Of a stretch of DNA of 40,335 nt, positions 32,498 to 40,335 are shown one piece after another. How positions within the stretch are numbered: position 1 is the stretch's first letter; each line of letters opens with the position of its first letter. Made by a program: the position numbers and the translations under genes. The notes beneath the pieces were generated by a model. That model had not been told where the DNA came from. It searched no databases and saw only the letters and a program-made list of their open reading frames with translations. This DNA comes from Candidatus Bathyarchaeota archaeon (GTDB lineage Archaea > Thermoproteota > Bathyarchaeia > TCS64), in NCBI GenBank assembly GCA_016783485.1, contig JADHWM010000013.1, forward strand, positions 1 to 40,335, written 5' to 3'.

Positions 32498-32908
32498 CTA
32501 AGTCTTTTTCACCAGTCTGGCGGAAACTGGGTTCACGTTTATGATGGCTCTCTCCGGAGTCATGGCACCCCCGGGCATCCAGAACCTCAATTTCTGGGAG
32601 GGGTGCCAGTAGAGATACCACCACCTCCACTTCCTGGCGGTGGCTTCCTCGTCGGCGAGCTCCGCCCTCCCGGTGATCTCGTAGTAATCCCCTTTGTTCT
32701 GGGCGGGGAAGGTGATCAGGACTTTGGGATCCTCCTTTATGTCCTCGACCTTCCTGCTCTTCATTTCCGAGGGGAACCAGATCACATCATATGGGTCCCC
32801 GTTGAAGTTGGTCATCTGCCTGCTCCTCTCCTCCCCGTCCCGGAAGGTGGTGAGGTAGACCATCCTGGCCTCCTTGAAGCTCTCAACCAATCCCTCGATC
32901 TCACGCAT
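32498..32908 (-). CDS. Pyridoxamine-oxidase-like split-barrel protein
   Basis: 136 residues of the FMN-binding split-barrel (general stress protein 26-like) superfamily. Seen: the opening helix and strand ESFKEARMVYLTTFRDGEER, a flavin-edge strand YDVIWFPSEMKSRKVEDIKE, VLITFPAQNKGDYYEITGRA, and an aromatic C-terminal helix (RKWRWWYLYWHP). Members bind FMN or F420 and reduce small molecules; the substrate here is unknown. A CTATAAAATC TATA box lies at 32939-32948 and GGTGG precedes the ATG by 6 bases. A broken partial copy lies at 31296-31566. Confidence 0.8.
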   Translation of the reverse strand: MREIEGLVESFKEARMVYLTTFRDGEERSRQMTNFNGDPYDVIWFPSEMKSRKVEDIKEDPKVLITFPAQNKGDYYEITGRAELADEEATARKWRWWYLYWHPSQKLRFWMPGGAMTPERAIINVNPVSARLVKKT

Positions 32909-33002
32909 CTAATCCACCGTGATCAATTTCGTTTAGCGGATTTTATAGTCTTTCATTTCAGGATGAACCCTGATACGTTCAGAGCCCGAGCTATTCTGTC
33001 TG

Positions 33003-33034
33003 AAAAATAAAGAGACAGAGGGGGCTATTGCCCC
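33003..33034 (-). terminator. Hairpin and U-tract after TFB gene
   Basis: On the minus strand GGGGC-AATA-GCCCC (33021-33034) spans the TFB stop codon and is followed by a T-rich run with TTTATTTTT. This resembles a hairpin-plus-U-tract 3' end. Confidence 0.45.
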
Positions 33035-33981
33035 GGGGATGGCACGGCTGGCGCCACCGGTATGTCCTCGGTGACGGCGACCGGCTCCCGTAAAACGGCC
33101 TCTAGGCCCTTGAGCCTGTTCCTGAGGGTGACCTCGGTGGTCCCCGCGGCGGAGGCGACGTCCTTCTGGATCTTCTTGTCGTCCATCTCGATGCAGGCCA
33201 TGTAGAGGGCCGCGGCTGCGATACCCCTCGGATCCTTCCCTGACAGGCCCTTCCTCTCCCTGGCCCGCTTCAATATGTCGACTGCGTACCTCTCGGTAGT
33301 CGGCCTCACATGGAGCTTGGAGGCGATGCCCGAGACGAACTTCATGGGGTCGTCGATGGGCATCTTGAGCTTGAGCTCCCTGTGGAGCAGCCTGTAGGAC
33401 CGGGAGACCTCGGAGTGCTCCCGGGTGCTGACCTTGGAGATCTCCTTGAGGGGCCTGGGCACCTTGCGCCTCCTGCAGGCGGCGTACAAGCTGGCGGCGA
33501 CGAAGGCATCGATAGAGCGACCCCGGATCAGGTCGGCCTTCAGAGCCTGACGGTAGATGAAAGCGGCGCTCTCCTTCACCATCTTGGGTATCGAGAGGAC
33601 CGTCGAGAGCCTGTCGAGCTCGGCCATGGCGATGCTCAGGTTCCTGCCCCAGGTCTCGTCGAGCTTCGACCGTGTGTCGTACCGCTTCAGCTTATTCATC
33701 ATGTTCCTGGTGTCGACGTTGAGCTTGTTTCCCCTGGCGTCCCTGCTTCCCTTGAAGCTGGTGGAGAGACCCATGTCATATAGGGTGTAGGACCTCGCCA
33801 TGCCGACCCTCGGCCGGTTCGCCCTCTCGGCGCTGGTGAAGGCCCTCCACTCGGGCCCGGTGTCGATGATCTCGTCGTTCAGCACTAGACCGCATTGACC
33901 GCAGACCTCCTCTCCAGCGTCTGGATCTACGATTATGTTTGTGCTTCCGCACTTTGTGCAGCTTCTTGTGTTCGTTTCCAT
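33025..33981 (-). CDS. tfb: Transcription initiation factor B (TFB)
   Basis: 318 residues from ATG 33981, chosen because GGTGA lies 6 bases upstream; the frame extends to a TTG at 34026. TFB binds TBP-TATA and the BRE and recruits RNA polymerase. The N-terminal zinc ribbon has Cys8, 11, 27 and 30 (CTKCGSTN ... CGQCGL). The B-finger region is GPEWRAFTSAERANRPRVG, followed by two cyclin repeats (about 100-200 and 205-300; the first with SIDAFVAASLYAACRRRKVP, the second with DPRGIAAAALYMACIEMDDK). A short Pro-rich tail ends in PSPGQ. The second repeat is duplicated in the pseudogene 0.9 kb away. Confidence 0.96.
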   Translation of the reverse strand: METNTRSCTKCGSTNIIVDPDAGEEVCGQCGLVLNDEIIDTGPEWRAFTSAERANRPRVGMARSYTLYDMGLSTSFKGSRDARGNKLNVDTRNMMNKLKRYDTRSKLDETWGRNLSIAMAELDRLSTVLSIPKMVKESAAFIYRQALKADLIRGRSIDAFVAASLYAACRRRKVPRPLKEISKVSTREHSEVSRSYRLLHRELKLKMPIDDPMKFVSGIASKLHVRPTTERYAVDILKRARERKGLSGKDPRGIAAAALYMACIEMDDKKIQKDVASAAGTTEVTLRNRLKGLEAVLREPVAVTEDIPVAPAVPSPGQ

Positions 33982-34059
33982 TTTTTCACCTTCCCCATCG
34001 TTTGAGACAGGTTTTTGTTTGTCCAAAAGATGGGTGATATGGATATTTTACCCATACGT

Positions 34060-34072
34060 AAATTATATATAT
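34060..34072 (+). promoter_or_regulatory. TATA box of PadR-like gene
   Basis: aattatatatatc is a strong TATA match about 40 bases before ATG 34105. It lies between the divergent TFB and PadR-like genes; a separate TATA-like GTAAAATATC for TFB is at 34041-34050 on the minus strand. Confidence 0.5.
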
Positions 34073-34104
34073 CGCCCTATGATATAAAGCTTTCGAGAGA
34101 ACAC

Positions 34105-34446
34105 ATGGTCAAGCCAAAAGGCACCACAGGTGCCACGAAGATGAAAATCATGGCCATCATAGACCATAACTGCGGTAATGGCCTCGACTCCTACGGGTAC
34201 ACCATCTGGCAGTCCCTCCAAAACCATTTCCACATCTACCTCACGGGCAGCGATGTCAGGAACGTCTACCACCACCTCAAGGAGCTCACAGAACTCGGAT
34301 ATCTCATCAGAGATGAGAGTCTTTTTGAGGACCCTACCAAGAGGTGTCTCTATACCATCACGGAGAACGGCAGGAGACTCGAAAACCGGTACTCTCCCTA
34401 TCTCGATATTGTCCGCAGAAACGCCGGGCCGGCTAGGAAATATTAA
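34105..34446 (+). CDS. PadR-like winged-helix regulator
   Basis: 113 residues from ATG 34105, which follows the TATA box at a suitable distance; upstream codons would lie inside the promoter. The winged helix shows IMAIIDHN, then YTIWQSLQNHF, the recognition helix TGSDVRNVYHHLKELTELGY and the wing CLYTITENGRRLEN. PadR and related families regulate stress, efflux or catabolic genes. Its target is unknown; the TFB gene lies divergently beside it. It overlaps the convergent ModE-like gene by 4 bases. Confidence 0.82.
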   Translation: MVKPKGTTGATKMKIMAIIDHNCGNGLDSYGYTIWQSLQNHFHIYLTGSDVRNVYHHLKELTELGYLIRDESLFEDPTKRCLYTITENGRRLENRYSPYLDIVRRNAGPARKY

Positions 34447-34988
34447 TCTTCAGCCTTCTCGAGTGAGCCCGAGAGGGCCAGCATATCGAATTTAACGGTA
34501 TCCCCAACCTTTAGACCCTCGATTCTATCTCTCGGGATGTTCAGTTCGATATCTCTCGACTCGAGAGCGACGGTGAGCACCGTGTCTCCATCCCGTTCAT
34601 CCATCCCCTTGACAACCGCTTTGACCTTCGTCAGGGGGCGTTCCCTTTCTATGGACTCCCTGTTGACGAGGAGCTCGTTGAGGATGAGCTCGATGTGGGA
34701 GAACTCCTCGAGGAATTGACGCCCGACATCGGTGAGCTCGACGCCGCCACCCCCGGACCTCCCTCCCTTGTGGGATGTTACCAGGGGCTGCCCGATCTTG
34801 TCCTCAGCCTTGTGGATGAGCCCCCAGGCGAACCTGTAGGACATCCCCAGCCCCTCGGCTGAGGCCTTGAGGGTCCCCGCCTCCAAGATCTTCCTGAGCA
34901 GCCGGTAGAGCCCCGGCCCGAAGACCATGCCTTCGTCTGTCTCCAGCCAGAGCTTGAATGAGGGCCTGTGCCTCGGGGAGGGTGTCAT
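34443..34988 (-). CDS. modE: ModE-like molybdate/tungstate regulator
   Basis: 181 residues. The N-terminal ModE winged helix-turn-helix is clear: LLRKILEAGTLKASAEGLGM, SYRFAWGLIHKAEDKIGQPL and the SHKGGRSGGGGVELTDVG wing. A C-terminal TOBE/MOP domain (about 115-178, with VALESRDIELNIPRDRIEGL and GDTVKFDM) is the kind that binds molybdate or tungstate. Such proteins control oxyanion uptake and molybdoenzyme genes. No mod or wtp transporter is in the window. The ATG at 34988 gives the expected family start. Confidence 0.88.
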   Translation of the reverse strand: MTPSPRHRPSFKLWLETDEGMVFGPGLYRLLRKILEAGTLKASAEGLGMSYRFAWGLIHKAEDKIGQPLVTSHKGGRSGGGGVELTDVGRQFLEEFSHIELILNELLVNRESIERERPLTKVKAVVKGMDERDGDTVLTVALESRDIELNIPRDRIEGLKVGDTVKFDMLALSGSLEKAED

Positions 34989-35043
34989 GAATCCTCAAGG
35001 ATATGTGGCGCTGAGAGCGGATAGCGTTTTCCCAAGGAGAGGG

Positions 35044-36906
35044 TTAGCTGTCGGAGTCGTTGTCGGAGGAGCCGGTGTGCTGTATCTGGGGCTCCGCGGT
35101 CTCCTCGTCTTCCTCCGGGGTCTCGTATCTGAACTGCATCTCGTATAGCTGCTTGTAGAGCCCGCCCCTCTCGATGAGCTCGGTGTGGGGTCCTATCTCT
35201 GCTATCCTCCCCTCCTCGAGGACCACGATCTTGTCGGCGTTCCTCACTGTGCTGAGCCTGTGGGCGATGATGATGGATGTTCTGCCCTTGAGGACCCTGT
35301 CCATGGCCCTCTGGATGATGAGCTCCGTGTAGGCGTCTACGCTGCTGGTGGCCTCGTCCATGATGAGGATGCGGGGATTCGCAAGCAGAGCCCTGGCGAG
35401 GCTCACGAGCTGCCTCTGCCCCTGGCTGAGGCGGCCGCCCCGCTCCCTGACATCGGTCTCGTAGCCCTCGGGGAGCCTCTCGATGAATTCGTGGGCCCCG
35501 ACGGCCTTGGTGACCTCGATGGCCTCCTCGTCGGTGGCATCCAGACGCCCATACTTGATGTTATCCATGATGGTGCCCGAGAAGAGGTAGGTGTCCTGGA
35601 GGACGATGGCCATCTGGCTCCTGAGGGACTTGATGGTGGCCCCCCTGAGGTCCCGTCCGTCCACGGTGACCCTGCCCTCCTGGGGGTCGTAGAACCTGTA
35701 GAGGAGGTTGATCATCGTGGTCTTCCCCACCCCCGTGGGTCCCACGAGGGCGACGGTGGTGTTCGGAGCGATCTCCAGGTCGATGTCCTTGAGCACGGGT
35801 TGACCTGGCTCGTAGCTGAAGGTCAATCCCTCGTATCCGATCTTCCCCTCAAGAGTGGGGAGATCCGCGGCGTCCAGGTAGTCGCGTACCACGACCTCGG
35901 AGTCCATGATCCCGAAGACCCTCTCCGCGGCGGCGAGGGCGGACTGGACGCTGTTCCAGAATGTGCTCAGATCCTCGATGGGGTGGAAGAACCTGTTGAG
36001 GTAGGACATGAACCCGAAGAGGACGCCGACGCTGAGGGCCCCGTCGATGACGGCGCCGCCCCCGAACCAGAGGACGAGGCAGTTGCCGAGGGCCGTGAAG
36101 ACTGCGACGACGGGCCAGAACGCGGACATCACTTGGCCGGCCTGGACGTTGGCCTGCATGTTGTCGGTGTTCACCCTCTGGAACTCCTTGCGGGTCTCCC
36201 CCTCCCGGCTGAAGCTCTGGATCTCCTTCATCCCGCTGACGCTCTCCTCCATCTTGGCTGAGACGCTCGCGATGGTCCTCCGGGTGGCCCTGTAGACGAC
36301 CCGGACCCGTTGCCCCCAGATGTAGAGGAATCCGACCATCAGGGGGATGATGCTGAATGTTATGAGGGTCAGCCGGACGTCCATTATGACCATGATGATG
36401 AATATTCCCCCGAGGGTGACAAAGTCAGCGATGACGTGGGCCACGCCGCTGGTCACGAGCTCCGTGATCTTCTCCACGTCGTTGGTCGCCCTGGAGACGA
36501 TGCTCCCCACCTCCCGCTTCGCATAGAAGTCGAGGCTGAGCTCTTGGAGATGCCTGAACAGGTCAAGCCTAACATCGTATGCCAGCTTGGCTCCCAGCCA
36601 GTCGATGATGTACCTCTGGGTGTACTGGGTGACGAACGTGAGGGCATAGACCACGACGAAGGCGATCCCTATGAGGGCGAGGCCGTAGGTGTCGAGGTTC
36701 TCGATGTACTTGTCGATGGCGAGGGTGAACATGTACGGTGGGAGCAGGTTTATCCCGGTGGACGCCACGACCGCGACGATGAGGAGCATCGACTCCCTCC
36801 GATGCCTGGTTATGTAGCCCATCATCCGGTTGAACAGGACCCTGTCGGATTCGGTCCTCTCGTGGTCCTCCTCGTCTCCGCCGTACCTATGCATGTGGTG
36901 GCCCAT
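35044..36906 (-). CDS. ABC exporter half-transporter, consensus ATPase site
   Basis: 620 residues: six membrane helices (about 35-320) and a C-terminal ATPase domain. Walker A is LVGPTGVGKTTMIN, the signature is LSQGQRQLVSLARAL, Walker B is ILIMDEATSSVD with the catalytic Glu, and the H-loop is IIAHRLST, so its catalytic residues are intact. It starts 2 bases after the stop of the other half-transporter, with which it should form a heterodimer that exports lipids, drugs or peptides. The N-terminus is His- and Met-rich (MGHHMHRYGGDEEDHE), which might bind metal. The tail is acidic. Confidence 0.93.
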   Translation of the reverse strand: MGHHMHRYGGDEEDHERTESDRVLFNRMMGYITRHRRESMLLIVAVVASTGINLLPPYMFTLAIDKYIENLDTYGLALIGIAFVVVYALTFVTQYTQRYIIDWLGAKLAYDVRLDLFRHLQELSLDFYAKREVGSIVSRATNDVEKITELVTSGVAHVIADFVTLGGIFIIMVIMDVRLTLITFSIIPLMVGFLYIWGQRVRVVYRATRRTIASVSAKMEESVSGMKEIQSFSREGETRKEFQRVNTDNMQANVQAGQVMSAFWPVVAVFTALGNCLVLWFGGGAVIDGALSVGVLFGFMSYLNRFFHPIEDLSTFWNSVQSALAAAERVFGIMDSEVVVRDYLDAADLPTLEGKIGYEGLTFSYEPGQPVLKDIDLEIAPNTTVALVGPTGVGKTTMINLLYRFYDPQEGRVTVDGRDLRGATIKSLRSQMAIVLQDTYLFSGTIMDNIKYGRLDATDEEAIEVTKAVGAHEFIERLPEGYETDVRERGGRLSQGQRQLVSLARALLANPRILIMDEATSSVDAYTELIIQRAMDRVLKGRTSIIIAHRLSTVRNADKIVVLEEGRIAEIGPHTELIERGGLYKQLYEMQFRYETPEEDEETAEPQIQHTGSSDNDSDS

Positions 36907-36908
36907 GT

Positions 36909-38807
36909 CTAGGCCCCCCTCCCCTCTATCGCCCCGGAGATCTGGGTATCGTAGAGCTTCCTGTAGATGCCGTCGTTGGCGATGAGCTGGTCGTGGGTTC
37001 CCTCCTCGGAGATCTCCCCGTCCTCTAGGACGATGATGTAGTCGGCCTTCTTGATGCTGCTGAGGCGCTGGGTGATGATGAACGTGGTCCTGTCCTCCAG
37101 CAGCTCGTCGAGGGCCTGCTGTATCTCGTACTCGGTCTGGGTGTCGACGCTGCTGGTGGAGTCGTCCATGATGAGTATCTTGGGGTTCTTCAGGAGGGCC
37201 CTGGCGATGGCGACCCTCTGCTTCTGCCCCCCAGAGAGGGTGACCCCCCGCTCCCCCACCTTTGTGTCGTAGCCGTCTGGGAGCCCATCGATGAATTCGT
37301 CGATCTTCGCCCTCTTCGCAGCCTCCCTGATATCATCCAGGCCGGCGTTCTGGACGCCGTACGCGATGTTCTCCCGGAGGGTGGTGGAGAAGATGAAGGG
37401 CTCCTGGCGAACGATGCCGATGGTGCCCCGGAGGGACTTGATCTTGAGGTCCCTGAGGTCCGTCCCGTCCAGCTTGATGGACCCCTTGGAAACGTCGTAG
37501 AACCGGGGGATGAGGTTGATGATGCTGCTCTTCCCGGAGCCCGTGGCCCCCAGGATCGCGACTGTCTGCCCCGGCTGGACGTCGAGGTCGATGTCCTTGA
37601 GGACCATGTTCGTGCCGTCGTAGCTGAACCAGACGTCCTGGAACGTGAGGCGACCCTCGATCTCCGAGACCTCGACGGCGTCCTCCTTGTCGTGGACCTC
37701 CACCTCGGCGTCGATGATGTCGAAGACCCTGTTCCCTGCGGCGAGGGCCCGCACGATCATGGAGGTCATGAAACCGATCATCCGGACGGGCTGCATGAGC
37801 CTCGCGAGGTAGAAATAGAACGCGACGAGGCTCCCAACAGTTAGGGCGCCCGCGATGACCTGGCCGCCCCCGTACCAGATGATGAGGACGAAGCCGATGC
37901 TGGAGATGAATGTGGCGAGGGGCATGAAGAAGGCCCTGATCCGGGCAATGTTGATGTTGATGTCGAAGAACTCCTGGAGCTCGGTGGAGAACTTTTCCTC
38001 CTCGTGCTCCTCCCTGCTGAAGCCCCTCACGACCCTCGCCCCCGCCAGGTTCTCCTGGAGGACCGAGGTGATGACCCCGTTCTGCTCCCTCACCGCAGTC
38101 CAGAGGGGGCCGATCCTACTCGAGAACTCCCTCGTGGCGAGGAAGACGAAGGGGATCACTATCACAGATATGAGGGTCAGCGTCGGGTTGATGGAGACCA
38201 GGGAGTAGAGAACGAGGACCAGGAGGAGGACGGAGGAGACCAGCATGCGGACCCCCATCTGGTAGAACCGGCCCAGCATGTTGATGTCCCCCGTGGCCCT
38301 AGCCATGAGCTGGCCCGTCCTCTGCTGATCGTAGAAGCTGAAACTCTGCTCCAGGAGGCTGTTGTACATGTCGTCCCGCATGTTGAATGTGGCGCTCTGA
38401 CCTACGATGGTGGTGGTATACCTCTGGATGAAGTTGAAGAGCCCCGTGACCAGGGCGATGAAGACCAGGGAGACGCTGAAGATCAGGAGGGGCCCCTTCA
38501 CGGGGTCCGACCCGGTGGCCGTGATGTACCATGACGCTACGGGGGTCAGTATCCTGTAGACGAAACCCTCGATGCCGCTCCCGGGCTCCAGGGTCTCCCC
38601 CGTGGCGATCCCCTTCACCATGTCGATGATGGAGCCGATTATTGCGGGTGACAGGATGTCGAGGACTGTGGTTAGGACTATGAGCACCAGGACCACCTTG
38701 AGCTGCCAGAATCCCGCTATGTAGCCGAAGAGGCGTTTCAGCGTCTCGCTGCGGCTCCTGTTGCTGGAGCTGGCCTCGGCCAGGGACGCCCCGCGATGGC
38801 GTATCAT
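36909..38807 (-). CDS. ABC exporter half-transporter, degenerate ATPase site
   Basis: 632 residues from ATG 38807, chosen because GGGAGTGA lies about 9 bases upstream and the frame upstream of it is antisense-like. Six membrane helices are followed by an ATPase domain: Walker A ILGATGSGKSSIIN, signature LSGGQKQRVAIARAL, Walker B ILIMDDSTSSVD and H-loop ITQRLSS. Asp replaces the catalytic Glu and Gln replaces the switch His, the pattern of the degenerate subunit in heterodimeric exporters such as TM287/288. Its canonical LSGGQ would complete the active site of the partner. It follows the ArsR gene with an overlap-free gap of 8 bases. Confidence 0.93.
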   Translation of the reverse strand: MIRHRGASLAEASSSNRSRSETLKRLFGYIAGFWQLKVVLVLIVLTTVLDILSPAIIGSIIDMVKGIATGETLEPGSGIEGFVYRILTPVASWYITATGSDPVKGPLLIFSVSLVFIALVTGLFNFIQRYTTTIVGQSATFNMRDDMYNSLLEQSFSFYDQQRTGQLMARATGDINMLGRFYQMGVRMLVSSVLLLVLVLYSLVSINPTLTLISVIVIPFVFLATREFSSRIGPLWTAVREQNGVITSVLQENLAGARVVRGFSREEHEEEKFSTELQEFFDININIARIRAFFMPLATFISSIGFVLIIWYGGGQVIAGALTVGSLVAFYFYLARLMQPVRMIGFMTSMIVRALAAGNRVFDIIDAEVEVHDKEDAVEVSEIEGRLTFQDVWFSYDGTNMVLKDIDLDVQPGQTVAILGATGSGKSSIINLIPRFYDVSKGSIKLDGTDLRDLKIKSLRGTIGIVRQEPFIFSTTLRENIAYGVQNAGLDDIREAAKRAKIDEFIDGLPDGYDTKVGERGVTLSGGQKQRVAIARALLKNPKILIMDDSTSSVDTQTEYEIQQALDELLEDRTTFIITQRLSSIKKADYIIVLEDGEISEEGTHDQLIANDGIYRKLYDTQISGAIEGRGA

Positions 38808-38815
38808 TATCCGCT

Positions 38816-39412
38816 TCACTCCCGGGGCGTCAGGATGGCGTTCAGCTTGGCCAGCGCATTCGCGTAATTGGGGTCCTGGGCCAGCTTCAGGTTGGTCACC
38901 AGCCTCACGAGGCTGCGGTAGACGTGCCTCCCCAGCTCCTTCGGGTTGCCCTGGCTCTCCACGGTCTCCTCGAAGGCCCTCCTCCTGAGCCCGCTGGTCA
39001 CGGCGATGAGTTCCTCGACCTTCTCCCGCTCCCCCTCGGGGAACTCCAGCCCGAAGGAACCCAGGCCGTCGATGACCCTCTGCTGGACCTCCTCCTGCCA
39101 CGCCGTGTAGCCGTCGTTCTCCGCTAGGGCCTCGCTGAGGCTGTAGGAGACCATGAACCTCCCGGCGACACTCCTGTAGTAGGGCTGCACCATGTTCCGC
39201 ACCTGCTCGGTCCGGGTCTCCTCGATGAGCCCGGCCTCCTTGAGGAGATGGAGGTGGTGGACGATGCTGGAGTGGTTCTTCTTGAGGGCCTTCGCGAGGT
39301 CCGTCGCGGACTTTTCGTGGTGCCTCAGTATGTGGAGTATGTGGCGGCGGGTCTCGTCGGCGAAGAGCTTGGCGACCTCGGGGTCCTTTATGACGCGGAT
39401 ACCGGTGCCCAA
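38816..39412 (-). CDS. ArsR-type transcription repressor of the exporter operon
   Basis: 198 residues from TTG 39412, chosen because the promoter and inverted repeat lie just upstream; the open frame reaches 39469, inside the promoter. The winged helix is RRHILHILRHHEKSATDLAK, then the recognition helix NHSSIVHHLHLLKEAGLIEE and wing. The C-terminal 110 residues are helical and hold no Cys pair, so the ligand is probably organic rather than a metal. Being first in an operon with both ABC genes, it most likely senses the exported compound and represses the operon. Confidence 0.85.
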   Translation of the reverse strand: MGTGIRVIKDPEVAKLFADETRRHILHILRHHEKSATDLAKALKKNHSSIVHHLHLLKEAGLIEETRTEQVRNMVQPYYRSVAGRFMVSYSLSEALAENDGYTAWQEEVQQRVIDGLGSFGLEFPEGEREKVEELIAVTSGLRRRAFEETVESQGNPKELGRHVYRSLVRLVTNLKLAQDPNYANALAKLNAILTPRE

Positions 39413-39418
39413 GTTTAT

Positions 39419-39452
39419 CGCTACACAACTCTGTAGCGTTATATTTAAATGT
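39419..39452 (-). promoter_or_regulatory. ArsR-ABC promoter with operator-like repeat
   Basis: CGCTACA-CAACTC-TGTAGCG (39419-39438) is a 7-bp perfect inverted repeat placed between the minus-strand TATA-like ATTTAAATATAA (39440-39451) and the TTG start at 39412. It covers the expected transcription start near 39421, as expected for self-repression by the ArsR-type protein. Confidence 0.55.
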
Positions 39453-39504
39453 ATAATGCGGGGCACCACCCATCTTTTTAGGACCAGAAGGGGTAGTCGA
39501 AGGC

Positions 39505-40335
39505 ATGGAATCGAAGCCTGACGCGCTCCTCGGGATCAGGGTCCTGGACCTGAGCAGGGTCCTCGCCGGTCCTTTCCTAACCATGCTCCTAGCTGACATG
39601 GGGGCCGAGATCATCAAACTCGAGATCCCCGGGAGGGGGGACGACGCCAGGGAGTTCCCCCCGTTCTTGGAAGGCCAGAGCATGTATTACGTCAACCTGA
39701 ACCGGGGGAAGAAGAGCATCACCCTGAACCTGAAGCACCCCGAGGGGAGACGGGTCTTCATGGAGCTGGTGAAGCGGTGCGACGTGCTTCTGGAGAACTT
39801 CAGGCCGGGAACCATGGAGCGCCTCGGCCTGGGCTACGAGGCCATCAGGGAGGCGAACCCCCGCCTCGTCTACGCCTCCATCTCCGGCTTCGGACAGACG
39901 GGGCCCTACAGGAGCCGCCCGGGCTACGACATCATCGGCCAGGCTATGGGGGGGCTCATGAGCATCACCGGCTGGCCCGACTCGCCCCCCACCCGGGCCG
40001 GGACCGCCATAGGCGACATACTCAGCGCCCTCTACACCTGCATCGGGATCCTCGCCGCCCTCCAGGTCCGAGAGAAGACCGGGGAAGGCCAGTCTGTGGA
40101 TGTCGCCCTCGTGGACTCCATCTACGCCTCCCTGGAGAACATCCCCCAGAAGGTCTTCGTCGAGGGGAAGGTCCCAGGTCGCATCGGGAACAGGTACGAG
40201 TTCATCTACCCCTACGACAGCTTCGAGGCCCGGGATGGCTGGGTCATCATCGGGATCGCCAACGACGTGATCTGGAGGCGATTCCTGGAGACCACGGGTC
40301 TGGAGGAGCTGGACCGCCCGGGGCTAGAGACTATC
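39505..40335 (+). CDS. CaiB/BaiF family CoA-transferase, N-terminal part
   Basis: The first 277 residues of a class III CoA-transferase; the gene runs off the window. These enzymes move CoA between acyl groups through a covalent aspartyl intermediate. Visible: the N-terminal GIRVLDLSRVLAGPFLTMLL and ADMGAEIIKLE, the NLNRGKKSITLNLKHPEGR segment, LLENFRPGTMERLGLGYE, SGFGQTGPYRSRPGYD, and AGTAIGDILSALY with the likely catalytic Asp171. The substrate pair (for example formate/oxalate, carnitine or succinate/aromatic acids) cannot be told. The ATG at 39505 is preceded by GGGGTAG. A TATA-like GTATAATG at 39451-39458 could serve it, overlapping the divergent ArsR promoter. Confidence 0.9.
   Translation, partial: MESKPDALLGIRVLDLSRVLAGPFLTMLLADMGAEIIKLEIPGRGDDAREFPPFLEGQSMYYVNLNRGKKSITLNLKHPEGRRVFMELVKRCDVLLENFRPGTMERLGLGYEAIREANPRLVYASISGFGQTGPYRSRPGYDIIGQAMGGLMSITGWPDSPPTRAGTAIGDILSALYTCIGILAALQVREKTGEGQSVDVALVDSIYASLENIPQKVFVEGKVPGRIGNRYEFIYPYDSFEARDGWVIIGIANDVIWRRFLETTGLEELDRPGLETI

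Noticed and set aside
35185-36261. A 358-codon plus-strand frame opposite the ABC exporter gene
   Set aside because: Antisense shadow with compositionally biased translation and no start signals.
36909-39683. A 924-codon minus-strand frame
   Set aside because: Only the part from ATG 38807 is the ABC protein. The upstream 290 codons are antisense to, or out of frame with, the ArsR gene and the CoA-transferase start, with low-complexity Arg/Pro/Gly-rich translation.

Overview
The window is archaeal. It carries a rotary A/V-type ATP synthase, TFB transcription factors, Lrp/AsnC-type and CBS-domain regulators, TATA-box promoters often placed so that the mRNA has little or no leader, and an 11-subunit-type complex I operon with no NADH module. 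Coding DNA is GC-rich with C/G-ending codons; the spacers are AT-rich. I cannot name the lineage; a TACK or Asgard-type or deep euryarchaeal genome would fit. There is no CRISPR array, tRNA or rRNA that I can recognise.

Layout. (1) 1-306: the edge of an NrfD-like membrane protein gene, apparently frame-disrupted. (2) 359-8335: a [NiFe]-hydrogenase island: hypC-hypD (+), hypF and hypE (-), a maturation protease (+), and large and small hydrogenase subunits (-). The hydrogenase looks like a group 1 enzyme, nearest in my memory to the HhyL/HhyS type, but has no Tat signal. (3) 8351-9148: an AT-rich divergent spacer with palindromes upstream of the hydrogenase and a doubtful small or broken ORF. 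(4) 9149-19378: nuoA-B-C-D-H-I-J1-J2-K-N-L-M, tightly overlapping, with a 22-codon micro-ORF wedged between the N-like and L genes. (5) 19510-25620: atpF-H-E-A-B-D-C (+), meeting atpI and atpK (25746-28445, -) head-on.

(6) 28590-34988: a belt of small regulators and accessory genes: a two-TM membrane protein, a CBS protein, a ligand-domain-only AsnC protein, an unknown 92-residue protein, a full AsnC regulator, a ribbon-helix-helix-like protein, a zinc ribbon, a flavin-type split-barrel protein, a TFB, a PadR-like regulator and a ModE-like regulator. Between 31296 and 32410 lie two chimeric pseudogenes made of pieces of three families (split barrel, two-TM protein, TFB), each of which has an intact copy within a few kilobases. 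(7) 35044-39412: an ArsR-type repressor and a heterodimeric ABC exporter, with an inverted repeat at the repressor promoter. (8) 39505-40335: start of a CaiB/BaiF CoA-transferase.

Taken together, 0.3-28.4 kb reads as one energy-conserving block: H2 activation and its maturation, a proton-pumping complex I without a recognised electron-input module, and the ATP synthase that uses the gradient. The physical link between hydrogenase and complex I is my inference. The more unusual items are the cytosolic group-1-like hydrogenase with Gln at the usual C-terminal cleavage position, the atpK subunit with a single membrane carboxylate in about six helices, the coupled micro-ORF in the nuo operon, and the chimeric pseudogene patch.
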